From: Agrostemma githago
Lineage: Eukaryota; Streptophyta; Magnoliopsida; Caryophyllales; Caryophyllaceae
DNA length: 64,000 nucleotides
Direction: 5' to 3'
NCBI GenBank assembly: GCA_958450325.1
Contig: OY288242.1
Span: forward strand, 25,426,474-25,490,473
Every line of letters starts with the position of its first letter. Position 1 is the stretch's first letter. The notes under the pieces are model-generated. The model was given only the letters and a program-made list of their open reading frames with translations, was not told the origin of the DNA and did not search any database. Shown one piece after another: positions 24,519 through 34,718 of this stretch. The position numbers and the translations under genes were made by a program.

Positions 24519-25391
24519 TTCTTAACCGATTTTTTATCCCGTTTTCACTAATACCGTAGAAAAACTCAAAAAAGTGTGAGAAATATACATACCGAAAATA
24601 ATGAATGTATCTCGAGGTTAATATAAATAATCGCGACAAAACGAAGCTTAGGAAAATAATTAATAAGTTCAAAAGGGTCAAAAATAAAGTGTATCTCGAG
24701 AATAAAATAAACTTTCGCGATAAAAATTTCACAAGAAAATTATTGAATCTTCGATGAAAATGAATTAAAATGATTTCTCGGGGAAAAATAGATATTTTGA
24801 CGAGGTTTAATTAAAATGAGCCTGATCTAAAATTAGAAATTCGAGTTTAAAAGTAAATGTAGAAATTAAGTATGCAACAAAATTAAAACACGCATACAAA
24901 ACAAACCCGGTTTTGTTTCATATTGCAAACGAAAACAGAACCGATTTAAACTCGAGCCGGTTCTTATGACCTGATTTTTTTAAAAAATATGGTTATAACC
25001 GCTTTTTTGAACCGATTTTTGATCCCGTTTTCACTAATACCGCAGAAAAACTCAAAAAAGTGTGAGAAATATACATACCAAAAATAATGAATGTATCTCG
25101 AGGTTAATATAAATAATCGGGACAAAACGAAGCTTAGGAAAATAATTAATAAGTTAAAAAGAATACAAAATAAAGTGTATCTCGAGAAAAAAATAAACTT
25201 TAGCGATAAAAATAAAGTTTCACGAGAAAGTAACTAATGACTATTCGTTCAATGAATGAATAAAAATGACTTCTCGGGTAAAAATAGATACTTTGACGAG
25301 GTTTAATTAAAATGAGTCTAATCTAAAATATGAATTCGAGTTTAAAAGTAAATGTAAAATTAAGTATCGAACAAAATTTAAATACGCATAC
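24519..25391. repeat. Tandem duplication related to a Tekay-type LTR
   Basis: A unit starting near 24519 (ccgattttttatcccg) is repeated from about 25011, an offset of about 490 bases. Shared words include gaatgtatctcgaggttaat and aaaataattaataag. The unit also resembles the upstream part of the LTR at 3315-8256: gatttctcgaggaaaggtaa near 7900 against gatttctcggggaaaaatag near 24772, each followed by a ttttgacga word. An LTR piece thus seems to sit inside the CACTA element and was later duplicated. Confidence 0.65.
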
Positions 25392-26420
25392 AAAACAGAC
25401 TCGTTTTAACTAATATTTCAGAAATTTCCATATCGATTTTCTTTTTTCCGTTTAAAATTGTAACCCGACTCAAAATCGTGTACCCGGTTAACAAAGCTGT
25501 GAACCGAATTCATAATATATCGGATATCGGATCGAATGGAGTCAAATCAGACCAGGTCAGTCTCGGTCAATATGATATTTCAGTACTGTTGATTGTCGGA
25601 CGAGTCCGATCTAGAGTGAGTCGGATTGGGTTTCGTCAGGTCTAATTAGCATCATTTAGGTTGATTAATCAGTGTCGATTTTTATCATATCCGTCAGATC
25701 ATTGTGGGTTAGTTGCGTCGACAGCAGGTTCATGACTTGAGCTCGTCATAAAAATGTAATTAGTGAGATTTGAACCCTAGCCATTTGATTCAAATTGAGA
25801 CTAGAACCAACTCTTCTATTCAACCATGTTGACAATTTAGTCATAAATTTAATTATATGTTACTATTAAGTTTGGGTATGAATACACCATCATAAAATTT
25901 TATACAAAGTATACGCTACTTTTATGAAGGAATTTTTTTTAACCATTTTATGTAATTTTAAAAAATAAAAAACCTTGTATTATACTGATATTATTTTTAG
26001 TGTAGGTGAAAATGAGACTTCGTTAAAAAAAATACTCTGTGCAAAAGAAAATCATACTCGTGGTACTTAAAAACTTATCGAGCTTTTCGAGCCGAGCTAG
26101 GCCTTGCTCGGCTTTACTCGTGTAGAATAAGAGTCGAGCTCGAGCTTGAGCCGATCTCACACGAGTTGAGCTTCGATCGAGCCAATCTCGGGCTGCTCGC
26201 GATCTGTATTCTCATCTCATTACCACCCCTAGATTGATATACACACACAATGACAAAAATTTAATGAGGGTATTTCATTCGTGTTTCAGGTTCAGTCACT
26301 TCATGTTCCGTAAAATACGGGACGAATATAAACAAATAAACGGTATGTGAGGAAAAAAGGACTTTCAATGTATGCATTAACAATAGTTAAATTGTTCATG
26401 AAACTAATTTTTTAGAGCTA
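25392..26420. other. Non-coding CACTA interior with GAGCTCGAGC-rich block
   Basis: No gene is visible. At about 26085-26205 there is a cluster of gagctcgagc, cgagccgagct and cgagcttgagccg words. Similar GAGCTCGAG-rich blocks are common in plant MITE-like repeats, but I could not find its ends. Confidence 0.4.
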
Positions 26421-26613
26421 TAAAATTTCCTACGGAACATTCCGTAGCCTAAATTGTTTCCTACCACAAGACCGTAGGAATTTCGTAGGGGTGCATTAAA
26501 GGAGCGACGGGTTGGGATTCCGTAGGAAATATCTGTAGGAACTATTTACTTTCCTACGCCTTTCAAGATCCGTAGGAATTATTCCGTAGGAATTTCCATT
26601 AATTCTAGTAGTG
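26421..26613. repeat. CACTA subterminal repeats, right end
   Basis: Words of the type tcctacgg / ccgtagga occur about nine times, partly as inverted pairs (for example ctacggaacattccgtag near 26431). They match the left-end array at 15679-16075. Confidence 0.85.
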
Positions 26614-27023
26614 GGCAGGCAAGGGGCAGGCCCCCTGGACTTTGGCCAAAAGCCAGGGTCAGGCCAAACGAACAAGGACTGAGTCATGCTCAACCTTGTA
26701 TAAAAAACACCAGAATCCCCCTGCCTACCCAAAGGCAGGCAGGGGGCAGGCCCCCTGGACTTTGACAAAAGCCAGGGTCATGCCAAACGAACAAGGACTG
26801 AGTCATAGTCAACCTTGTATAAAAAAAACCAGAATCCCCCTGCCTACCCAAAGGCAGGCAAGGGGCAGGCCCCCTGGACTTTGTCAAAAAGCCAGGGTCA
26901 GGCCAGACGGACAAGGACTGGGGATCCCACCAACCTTGTATAAAAAACTCAAAATCCCCCTGCCCACCTCTGGACAGGCAGGGGGCAGGCCCCTTGGACT
27001 TTGACAAAAGCCAGGGTCAGGCC
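26614..27023 (+). repeat. Tandem repeat, about 120-bp unit, in the Tat 3' region
   Basis: The block ggggcaggccccctggac recurs near 26623, 26743, 26862 and 26982, so the period is 119 to 120 bases and there are close to four units. Each unit also has agccagggtcaggcc (or catgcc) and caaccttgtataaaaaa. The first unit starts directly at the CACTA target site. The long frames on both strands arise because 120 is divisible by three. Confidence 0.88.
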
Positions 27024-27276
27024 GGAGCTCGAAGAACGATAGAAAAATAAGCGTATAACAGGCAAAAAGAAACATTCATAAAAATAGTAAGAGGCATTCA
27101 TAGAGTTTACAAAACAAGGGATAAAATTCAAATCCAAATAACAAGAGTTAAAGATTACATCAGCCGGCAGCCGACCACATCAGGACCCGACGCGCAAAAA
27201 AGATTGAAAGTTAACGAGGAAGCACAGGCGCAGAAGGGTAAGGACAGGACCCCTCGGAAGACGACTGCCCTGCATG

Positions 27277-29691
27277 TTACGCAGTGGGGGCACCCTGATC
27301 AGCATCGGGAGTCCCCTCAGGCGATCCATCAGCTCGGGCCTCATTCTTGGCAGCGTAGAGGGCCTGAAAAGCATCCTCGTCGAAATCAGGAAGCATCTCC
27401 CTGATAACCTCCATAACAAACTTCAGGGAGGAAGTGGCCCCAGCGTTAAAATGCTCTGCCACGGCAGAGTTGGCCTCCTTGATCAGGTCGTCCTTCTCTT
27501 TTCACCATTCCTCACCCTTCGCCTTCAAATCATCCTGCGCCCTCTGAAGGTCTGAACCAGCCTTGGTTAGACGATCCTCCAACTCAGTCGCTTTTCTCTT
27601 GAAATGCACCAGCTCGGCAATCGTCCTTTTTGTCCGCTCTAGCTCAGATACCGCCTTTTTAGCCTGCTCCAGCTCCACTGCCAGGTTAGCTGCTTCCCTC
27701 ACAGCTCTCTCACCTTAAGCCTTCCAGCGGACTGCTTCGTCCTTGGTCTCTCCCAGCTCGCCCTCATACTTAGCCAGCTGATCCCTCAAGCTGGCAATCA
27801 GGGTGACATCCCTCTCAACCACCGCCAGGCGTTCAGGGAAAGGACACCCAGGAGTAACACTTAACTCCTCGTCGCTTAAGCGGCTTAAAGCCGTCAGCTC
27901 CGAAGAGCCCTGGAACACCCTGGAGCAACGCTGAATAAACTGGATCCCCTGGCTAGTAGAGTAAGTCAGGGACTTGGTGAGATGATCCGCCAGCGAAGCA
28001 GTAGAGTTAGAGAGCAGGGCAGAAGCATCGATACTCTCGCCAGCAGTGAAGTGGAACTCTGCATTTTTCTCAGAAAACAGAGTGCCTGGAACATCGCGGG
28101 CAGACCGCTTGGCCTTAGGGCTCAGGCGTGCTGGCGTAGGCTTCCAGGTCCACCACCGAGACATCATCCATCGTTTCCTTGTCCTTTCTCTTTCTGCCAA
28201 CTAGGGGGCGGCTTTCCCCAGTGTCCTCAGAGTCTGAAGGTTTTGACCCCGTTGGAGGCTGAGTCCCAGCAGGAAAGCCTCCGTGCCTGCTAGCAGGGGA
28301 GGGGGTAGCCTCTGAGGCAGCCTCTCCTTTTGCATCCCTGGTGGCAGAGGTCGGAGCTGCAGGCTTTACAGGAGTTGGCTTTGGGGGAAGAGGAGGAAAC
28401 TTTACCCTGTTGATTGATAAACTCTTTACAAACTTCATCAGGGTTTGCTTCTTAAAGTCAGAAGGAAGGGGGGGATGTTTGACGAAGGCCGAGAGATCCT
28501 CTTTCAGGCCAAGAGCCTTCAACTCGTTCCTTGACCAACGACAAGTAGCAAGGTCTGAGAAAAAGACAAGAAAGACAATTGCGTCAGCACACAAATAAAA
28601 ACAGGGCAAAGGAAGTTTAACTGCTGACAAAATCCCCGAGCTACCTGCACTAAGACCAGGGTTTAGATCTACCCGAGTCAGATAATTATCAGTCGCTATA
28701 AGCTCGGCGTGGGGGAGCCAGATGTCAGAACCATATGAGCCTCTCCTGTCCTTGGAAGAGGCGAACTGTGCGATCAAAACTTTTTCTGGCTGGGTCAACT
28801 TGACCTCAAGAGCTCTTCCCCCAACCTCAGGGTGATACTCTTGGCGGGTCTCCAGCCGGGTATGGACATGATTCCTGAAATGAGGAGGAATCCTCCATCC
28901 CGTAGCACTGTGCACATAGAGAAAATTGTCTTTCCAATCCTTCAGGCCGCTCAGGACCGGCCATACTAGGGAGCTTTTCTTCTGGCGAAGGATGGAAAAA
29001 TACCCTGGGGAGCCACCCCCTTCATTAGAAGCCACCATTTGCAGGCCAACCATAAACCTCAAAACATTTATGGATGGCCCCATGCCCAAAACAAGCAGGT
29101 CCAGGTGTAAGCAATCAACGACCTGACAACAAGGGCCGTTAACTGGGCGATGGCCACATTAATGCGCTGGAAAGCCTCCTCTAGAAATGGGTGAAGGGGA
29201 AAGCGTAGGCCGAATTCGAGACATTTGTGGTACACAGCAATACAACCTGCAGGGGGATTACATACTGTGTCCTTCTCCCCAGGGACAACAAAAGTGTAAC
29301 CCTCCCCAAAATTATAAAACCTGGCTATAGCCTCCTCATCGCTTTTTTCCAGAATTAGGTCTCGGTTTTTGAGGGCCGGATATGTTCTCAAAGGGATCCT
29401 ATACTTGGTCCTGTCTAGGTAATAGGCCCTCCCTGTCTCCCTAGGAATGAGTGGGCCGACGATTGTAGAGGCGTTGATTTCTAACGCCTCGTCGTCAGAA
29501 TCAATAACGTCGAGGGGAGCAGGCTCAAGGGAGTTGGCACCCCCACTCTCCTCTGAATGGTCTTCCTCGACCATCCTGACGCCCAGTCCCTCGGAGGAGG
29601 AGGGAAGGTCAGCGTTAACACTGTCTTTACCCCCCCTCCTTTCAGTCAAATGACTAGAGAAAAGAAGAACCCGGGCACAACGGTTGACCAT
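27277..29691 (-). pseudogene. Antisense gene of the Tat element (putative gypsy-type domain)
   Basis: Several minus-strand frames join into one gene. The N-terminal part holds YNFGEGYTFVVPGEKD and GLRFPLHPFLEEAFQRIN, and the next frame has SVLRQKK-like and DWKDNFLYV words. These resemble the plant 'putative gypsy type transposon' domain family (PF04195). An intron with GT...AG ends fits 28644-28555, just before LATCRWSRNELKALGL. The C-terminal part is a charged coiled coil (VELEQAKKAVSELERTK). Frame breaks lie near 29100 and 28120, and in-frame stops at 27715 and 27502, so this copy is dead. Its function is unknown; such reverse ORFs are reported in large Tat elements. Confidence 0.72.
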
Positions 29692-29892
29692 GGTGGTTAA
29701 AGAAATAGGGAAAAACGAAGAAATAGAAAGACAAGGAAGACAAGGATTAGGACTCTAACCTAATTAGCAGTCGCCGGATGAAGACGCGAGAAAGTTCCTC
29801 AGTATAAAGAACGCTTGGCAAAAGGAGAGTTTGAAAGAGGGGGTTCGTGAAATTTTAATGTGTAAAAGGGGGAATGAGGGGGGAGCTGATAC

Positions 29893-29899
29893 TTATATA
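29893..29899 (-). promoter_or_regulatory. TATA-like box upstream of the antisense gene
   Basis: TATATAA-type sequence (cttatataag, 29891-29900, self-complementary) lies about 200 bases upstream of the ATG at 29691. Its position fits a promoter for the reverse gene. It is a sequence match only. Confidence 0.4.
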
Positions 29900-30220
29900 A
29901 GCGCAGGAAGACGAAAAGCCGCCCAATCAGAGGGTTTTCCCAAGAAAATCCCCCCCACGTGCCACACATCTAAAATTAAACCACCCATCACTTTCCAAAC
30001 AGCCTTGGGAAGGCAACAAGAGAAGAGAAAGCAATCATTACATGACATCATCAATTCAAAAAAAAATAAAAAATAAAAAAATGATGACAAAACAAAAGCC
30101 CACCTGATTCTCATTAGTTGAAAGGCCCAAAGGGCCAAGATTACAAAGAAAAGTGGGAACAAAAGATTACAAAAGGAGCCTGACAGTTTGGCTCAACCAG
30201 CCTGCATACGCAGGACAAGC
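29900..30220. other. Spacer between the two antisense genes
   Basis: This stretch is non-coding on both strands. It includes an A-rich run near 30055-30080 and serves as upstream region for the gene at 27277-29691. Confidence 0.4.
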
Positions 30221-30810
30221 CTAATCATCATCAAAACCCGGAGAATAATCCCCAGGACTGTCGTGACCACCTGCGTCGGAGCCCCAATCCCAGCTGTCGG
30301 AGTCTTCGAATGGATCAACAGGGCCCTCTTCTTCACCCTTGCCAGATGAGTAGCCCTGGCCTTCACTGTCTTCTGAGTCATGACTACTCACGTCCCAGTT
30401 CCTGCCATAAGGGGCCACCCTGACACCTTCAGGAGAGCCATGATCCTCCCACCTCACCAAGGGGGAGGAAGGACCTGACTCAGGTGAAGATCCCAATTCA
30501 GGGCAATCAGGATCGAACTGTTCGGGATGCAACCAAGGGAAACATATGTGGCACCCCCTGTCAAAGCAACCTCCCGCCTGGGAGCAGCGTCTGGGTGTGG
30601 GCCCAGCAGGAGATAGGGATTTTTTGGGCACTTGCCAACCCTGGATGAAGATTTCCTCCCAGGAACCCGAGGAAGACGGGAACGCATTCGCCTACTACGG
30701 CGAAGAGATAAGTGAACCTGCCTAGGGTATCTCAGCCTCCGACGCCCCCTAAAGCAGAGGACGTCCACATAAACCCCGCAACGAAGAACTGTTTTTCTCA
30801 CCCACGACAT
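30221..30810 (-). pseudogene. Second antisense Tat gene, small acidic protein
   Basis: The ATG at 30810 opens a basic N-terminal part (FRGRRRLRYPRQ, RSRRMRSRLPR). A Cys-rich block follows in another frame (CFDRGCHICFP) and then a long acidic, Ser- and Gly-rich tail ending in FDDD. The two frames meet in a run of six A (minus strand, near 30620), so one missing A would explain the break. The full product would be close to 200 residues. I do not recognise the family. The Cys pattern could bind a metal, but that is a guess. Confidence 0.5.
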
Positions 30811-30886
30811 CTCCTTTCTTTCTTTTGAAAAAGAGTGGAGCAAAATGGAGATGGATTGTGAGGACAGGGAAGTAAAATCAGAATTT

Positions 30887-30895
30887 ATAAAAGAG
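30887..30895 (-). promoter_or_regulatory. TATA-like box upstream of the second antisense gene
   Basis: The reverse strand reads ttttataaatt about 80 bases upstream of the ATG at 30810. Spacing is suitable for a promoter. Sequence match only. Confidence 0.4.
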
Positions 30896-31175
30896 CAAAA
30901 GCAGGGCATTAATGGCGTCCCAACCACTTCTGCAAAGAAAGGAACCCATCATCAACCTGACACACTGTTCAAGAGTCCACTTTGCATGAGGAGTAATCAT
31001 GAAGAAAGACGTTTAAACTCTTTGCATACCCAGCGCAGTTAAGGCTCTCTCCCTCGGGAACGTGCGATGCATTAAATGTAAAGATGGAGTTCAAGAAGTC
31101 AACCTCCCGCCATCCTAATCAAGATGTCGCCTGCAGAACAGGAGCCCTGCTCCTCCTCAGCCGGCGAGGGCCAAT

Positions 31176-31847
31176 TGATGGGGGTCGGTAGCCTGCCACG
31201 GGTCGCCCATTAATTCAGACCCCAGGGAAGCCCGACCCAAGAATAAGAAGCGGCCTGCTTGGCAGGCCATCGGACCGAAGCCCAGCTGAAGTCTCCAAAA
31301 GGCCTCAGCTGCTCCCAGCTCCAAGGCAAGTCCCCCCCTGCCTGCCATACAGGGCGCTCTGGCCCCTGGCAGGGCCAGGGGGAGGAATCAGAATCCCTCC
31401 GACCAGGCCTAAGGTAAAGAGGTATGAGTGGACGAGGTGAACCCACGTGTCACCTCCTCATCTACTCACACCTTCTCTCTCACTCTCTCCTCTCCCTCTC
31501 TTAGGGAAAGGTATAAATACTTTGCCACTTCCCACATAAAAAGGGTTCGACTTTATATCTCTAGACTCTCACTCTAAAAACCACCACCTCACTCTAAAAA
31601 CCACCACGAGTAAGGTTCATTAAGGCATTTCACGGACTGACTTAGGCATCGGAGAGGGTTCCCTCGGACACCTCCGAGGCCCTGTGCGTACCTTGTGCAG
31701 GGTACAGGCCAACTCCGCCGTGAAGGTCCGACCACCGGAGTGAGAGGAAGAATGGATCTGAGAGATTTTATGATCACCACCAAAGTAACAACATCGAATA
31801 CTAAAGACCCAGATCCGTTTCGGGTTAATTGTTTCCGTACCGGAACA
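31176..31847 (+). repeat. 3' LTR of the Tat element
   Basis: It starts TGATGGGGGTCGG and ends TACCGGAACA, and matches 8948-9610. The G-box (31444-31449) and TATA box (31512-31519) are kept. A partial duplication of cactctaaaaaccaccac near 31570-31605 is missing from the 5' LTR. The near-perfect target duplication (aatcc) follows at 31848-31852. Confidence 0.92.
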
Positions 31848-32170
31848 AATCCGTACTAGTTTTAAGGATCATTTGAGCAGTAATCAAGTCTCTAATCACG
31901 TCTTCCGTGGATATACGAGAATCATGTTGGGTGTTCTATTTTCCATTGAGACGCGTTGAATGCGCCCTAGCGGGTGAGTTTTTCAACTCCCATTGTTCAG
32001 TGTCATTAGTCAAATATATGAAAAGTTCCCACTTCTCTTCATAACTAAGTCCATCAATGAGCCTCCCCTTACTTAAAGAATCAACATGCATCAAAGTTTC
32101 ATCATTTAACCCATTGTGTACCACATGACAGAGTTCCCAAATTTGATATCGGTGACGACATCTAGAGACA
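31848..32170 (-). pseudogene. Athila-type gag, middle fragment
   Basis: On the minus strand the fragment encodes YQIWELCHVVHNGLNDETL, then GRLIDGLSYEEKWELF and NDTEQWELKNS. This is the FYNGL....LL.....EA.EL......QW region of Athila gag. A stop follows near 31936 and the frame then reads RISTEDVIRDLITAQ up to the Tat target site. It is bounded by the Tat element on one side and the small CACTA element on the other. It is inactive. Confidence 0.72.
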
Positions 32171-32182
32171 CACTACTACAAA

Positions 32183-32460
32183 AATGCTCTAAGAGACCAC
32201 CCCTAACACACCTGTTAGATTGTCTAACCGGTCTCTTAATAATAAGAAACCATTTATTTTTTCTGACCGGTCTCTTAAAATCATTGATAATAAACCGGTT
32301 GGACAACCTAACCGGTCTCTTAATTTAATAGACCATTTATCTAATATACACGGTTTCTTAAAATTATGTTTATCACACCAGTCAACTTGCATAACCGGTT
32401 TCATAGATTAAGAAACCTTAATTACAAATAATCGGTTTCTTAACTACAAACAGTTTCCCA
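32183..32460. repeat. Subterminal accggtctctta array, left end
   Basis: The words ctaagagacc, aaccggtctcttaa, accggttt and tgaccggtctctta recur about eight times in both orientations. They are the likely transposase recognition sites. Confidence 0.8.
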
Positions 32461-32569
32461 CACCAACTTAGGCGCGCTAAAACCAGCCTACTCCCTATTT
32501 CATTCCCACGCACGCACGTTTTGTTCATCCCTAATATGATCACACAACAATCAAATTAGCCCACATATT

Positions 32570-33860
32570 TGTAATTTGCGCATCTATTCACACTTACGAC
32601 CAACAAATCTTCACTGAAGTCGGCAATGCCCTCCTTCTTGCCGGTAGTAGCGAAGGCCTCCTCGCCTCCAGCGCTGCCATTCCTCCCTCCAACTCCAAGT
32701 TCCTCATTCTCCACTCCCTTCACGATGCCATCTCTTTTCTCTGGTCATTTCTCTTTCTCTTTCTTAGCTTCACTTGATTATGTCCATTCTTAGATCTCAA
32801 CTGTCTTTTATGATTCATCCAATTTTGCAAGTATTATAGGATTGAAATTGCTTTAGCTACAGCATTATTGGTTACGATTTCGAGTATTTAGGGAGTTAGG
32901 GTTTGAGGTATAATACGATTGAATCCAAGGTGAAAAGGATGGAGTTGTGACTTAGGATAGTACAATTTGTGCAGCCGATTTTATTTAAAGCTTGAGATCG
33001 GAAGTGAAACAAGGTTTGTACAGTATATACTTCACAATTGATGCATATGTGGACCTGCGTTTAAACAAAATTTAGTTTTTCCTTTTCTTCTTCTATCGTC
33101 CAACTTTATCAAATTAGAAAATTAATTCACCCTAATCCCTATTTTGTTCCCAAATTAATTTCCCACTCAAACTTTGCAGGAAACCAACAAGATCACCAAC
33201 AAGGAGTTTGGTCGAAAACCCTATTATGTTTGTAGCTTGATTGTGAGTAGTTCTTTTCAACTTTTATTTACTGTTGATGTTGCAAATAGATTTCTGATTG
33301 TATTGGAGATGGGAACGGATATCTGTCTGCAGTTAGTTTTGATTGCATTACTTATTTAATTTTCATAGTTTTTCCCTCACCCATGTAAGACACTCAGGCA
33401 CTTCAACTTGGGTGCGTCGATTCTTTCACAATAACCGTCTGTGACACATACACACCTGTATTGAACATTACGAACGTAAGTTGTGTGGGGGGTAAATAGA
33501 ATGTTTGGTTTCTTTCGTTTGATAGAATATAGCTGCCCTTTTCTTAAAGGGTAAATCTTTGTAGGAGAGTTAAATTCATATGCTCTTTCGAGCACATTCT
33601 GCTGAAATTCTCGTGTCCTTGGATGATAATAAAGGGCAGTCTCTAACTCTATCTAACTCGTGATTAATGTAGTAGTGAAGTTCAAGCTTCAGTCATCATG
33701 AATATACACTGTTGTGTTGCTTCTTTTTAGTGACATACGTATGTGAACTTCAAGTAAAGAACTGCGAAGAGATATTCTCATGTCATGCTCTTGAATCTGG
33801 ATGCAGGGACTGACGAGGATATTGAAAACAATGAAAATATGGATGTTAACGAAGCCTGAT
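32570..33860 (+). other. Gene-like segment inside the small CACTA element
   Basis: GC-richer DNA at about 32600-32745 reads in one frame as TEVGNALLLAGSSEGLLASS then SNSKFLILHSLHDAISFLW, followed by a GT and pyrimidine-rich DNA. Further on, ttgcag at 33173-33178 precedes ETNKITNKEFGRKPYYV. Another cag near 33807 precedes an acidic tail (TDEDIENNENMDVNEA) with a stop at about 33858. This exon-intron look in a transposase-free CACTA element suggests a captured host gene fragment. I do not recognise the gene. Confidence 0.4.
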
Positions 33861-34149
33861 TTTACCGTACTTATTATTATATTTTTTTTGTATTGCCAAC
33901 TCATTTTAACCATCGATGTTTTTTTCCACACATTTGTCTATTTTTTAAAAACTCCGATTATATTATCATTAGCATGCACATTTGTAGTTTAAATTTCATA
34001 TATATGAAAATGACTTTTTAATATTACTACCGTGTACTTTTTTTAATATATACTATGGTATATTATTACGTTTTCGTTTATATATGATATAAATTATCTC
34101 GGAATTGAATAATAAACGTTTCGATAGTGTGCTTATGTGAATGAAACTA

Positions 34150-34480
34150 ATTATTCTAAGAGACTGGTTCCTTTGCAAACCGGTCTTTTAATGCAACTCA
34201 AAGAGACCACTATTTTTTAATGCTGGTCTCCTAACCCTCCTCAAAGAGACCATTTTCTTGTAAAACTGGTCTCTTAGACAACTCAAAGAGACCGGTTATA
34301 ACTAACCTCCGGTCTTTTAAGTATAGAGCAAAGAGACCATTTCTAGGCAATATTAAGTCTCTTAACTTCACCAATGAGACCGCATTATTCAACCGGTTTC
34401 TTAGACTTAAGACACCGGTGAGATGGAGACCGGTTGTTAACCGGTTTCTTATGCCTTTTTTAACCGGCCTCTTTGACACT
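34150..34480. repeat. Subterminal accggtctctta array, right end
   Basis: At least ten copies of aagagacc, ccggtctttta, gagaccggtt or close variants occur, mirroring the left array at 32183-32460. Confidence 0.8.
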
Positions 34481-34493
34481 TTTTGTAGTAGTG

Positions 34494-34692
34494 ATATACT
34501 CACTCAATCTATCAAAATATTTGTAAAACAGTTCATGCTCATATGAAGGAAATACTTAGTCGCTATCTTTCAGGTACTAAGACACACTAAAAACACTCAA
34601 CAAAAATTAAAACTAACTTAGACTCTCTAAAAATATTAACGACAAACTAGCTAACTAAAAATTTACACTAACACACAAAAATAATTAACGCC
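34494..34692 (-). pseudogene. Athila leader and short N-terminal gag remnant
   Basis: Next to the CACTA element the minus strand encodes YEHELFYKYFDRLSEYI, the gag segment that normally precedes the fragment at 31848-32170. Only about 140 bases separate it from the primer site, so most of the N-terminal gag is missing. The rest is non-coding leader. Confidence 0.6.
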
Positions 34693-34713
34693 AATTCCTC
34701 GGCAACGGCGCCA
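34693..34713 (-). other. Athila primer-binding site, tRNA-Asp type
   Basis: The reverse strand reads TGGCGCCGTTGCCGAGGAATT. The first part matches the complement of plant tRNA-Asp, the usual primer of Athila elements. It lies five bases inside the LTR end at 34719. Confidence 0.85.
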
Positions 34714-34718
34714 AAATT

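Larger units (their letters stand above)
15679..26613 (-). mobile_element. CACTA (En/Spm) transposon, 10.9 kb, inserted in Tat
   Basis: The left end is cactacaagaat and the right end attctagtagtg, inverted copies with two differences. The 3-bp target duplication is ggc on both sides (15676-15678 and 26614-26616). Both ends carry dense inverted copies of tcctacgg / ccgtagga. Inside are a TNPD-type transposase (17842-21521) and a TNPA-like gene (16243-17662), both on the minus strand. These features together are diagnostic for CACTA transposons. About 5 kb to the right of the genes is low-complexity and repetitive DNA. Confidence 0.93.
8948..31847 (+). mobile_element. Tat-lineage Ty3/gypsy retrotransposon, nested
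   Basis: This 22.9-kb unit has LTRs at 8948-9610 and 31176-31847, both TG...CA, and near-perfect 5-bp target duplications (gatcc at 8943-8947, aatcc at 31848-31852). Gag-pol runs 9686-15419 in the order gag, protease, reverse transcriptase, RNase H, a second RNase H and integrase. The second RNase H before integrase is the hallmark of the Tat clade of plant Ty3/gypsy elements. A 3' region carries a 120-bp tandem repeat and two antisense genes. A 10.9-kb CACTA transposon interrupts it at 15679-26613, leaving about 12 kb of element proper. Stops and frameshifts make it non-autonomous. Confidence 0.9.
32171..34493. mobile_element. Non-autonomous CACTA element, 2.3 kb
   Basis: The ends are perfect 14-bp inverted repeats, cactactacaaaaa and tttttgtagtagtg. 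The flanks aca (32168-32170) and ata (34494-34496) fit a 3-bp target duplication with one change. Both ends carry arrays of aaccggtctctta and its complement. No transposase is encoded. It sits inside Athila gag, whose frame fits across the insertion. The subterminal motif differs from that of the large CACTA element (15679-26613), so this is a different subfamily. Confidence 0.85.

Noticed and set aside
26642..27007. Overlapping frames of over 100 codons on both strands
   Set aside because: They result from the 120-bp repeat, whose period is a multiple of three, so any open unit gives a long frame.
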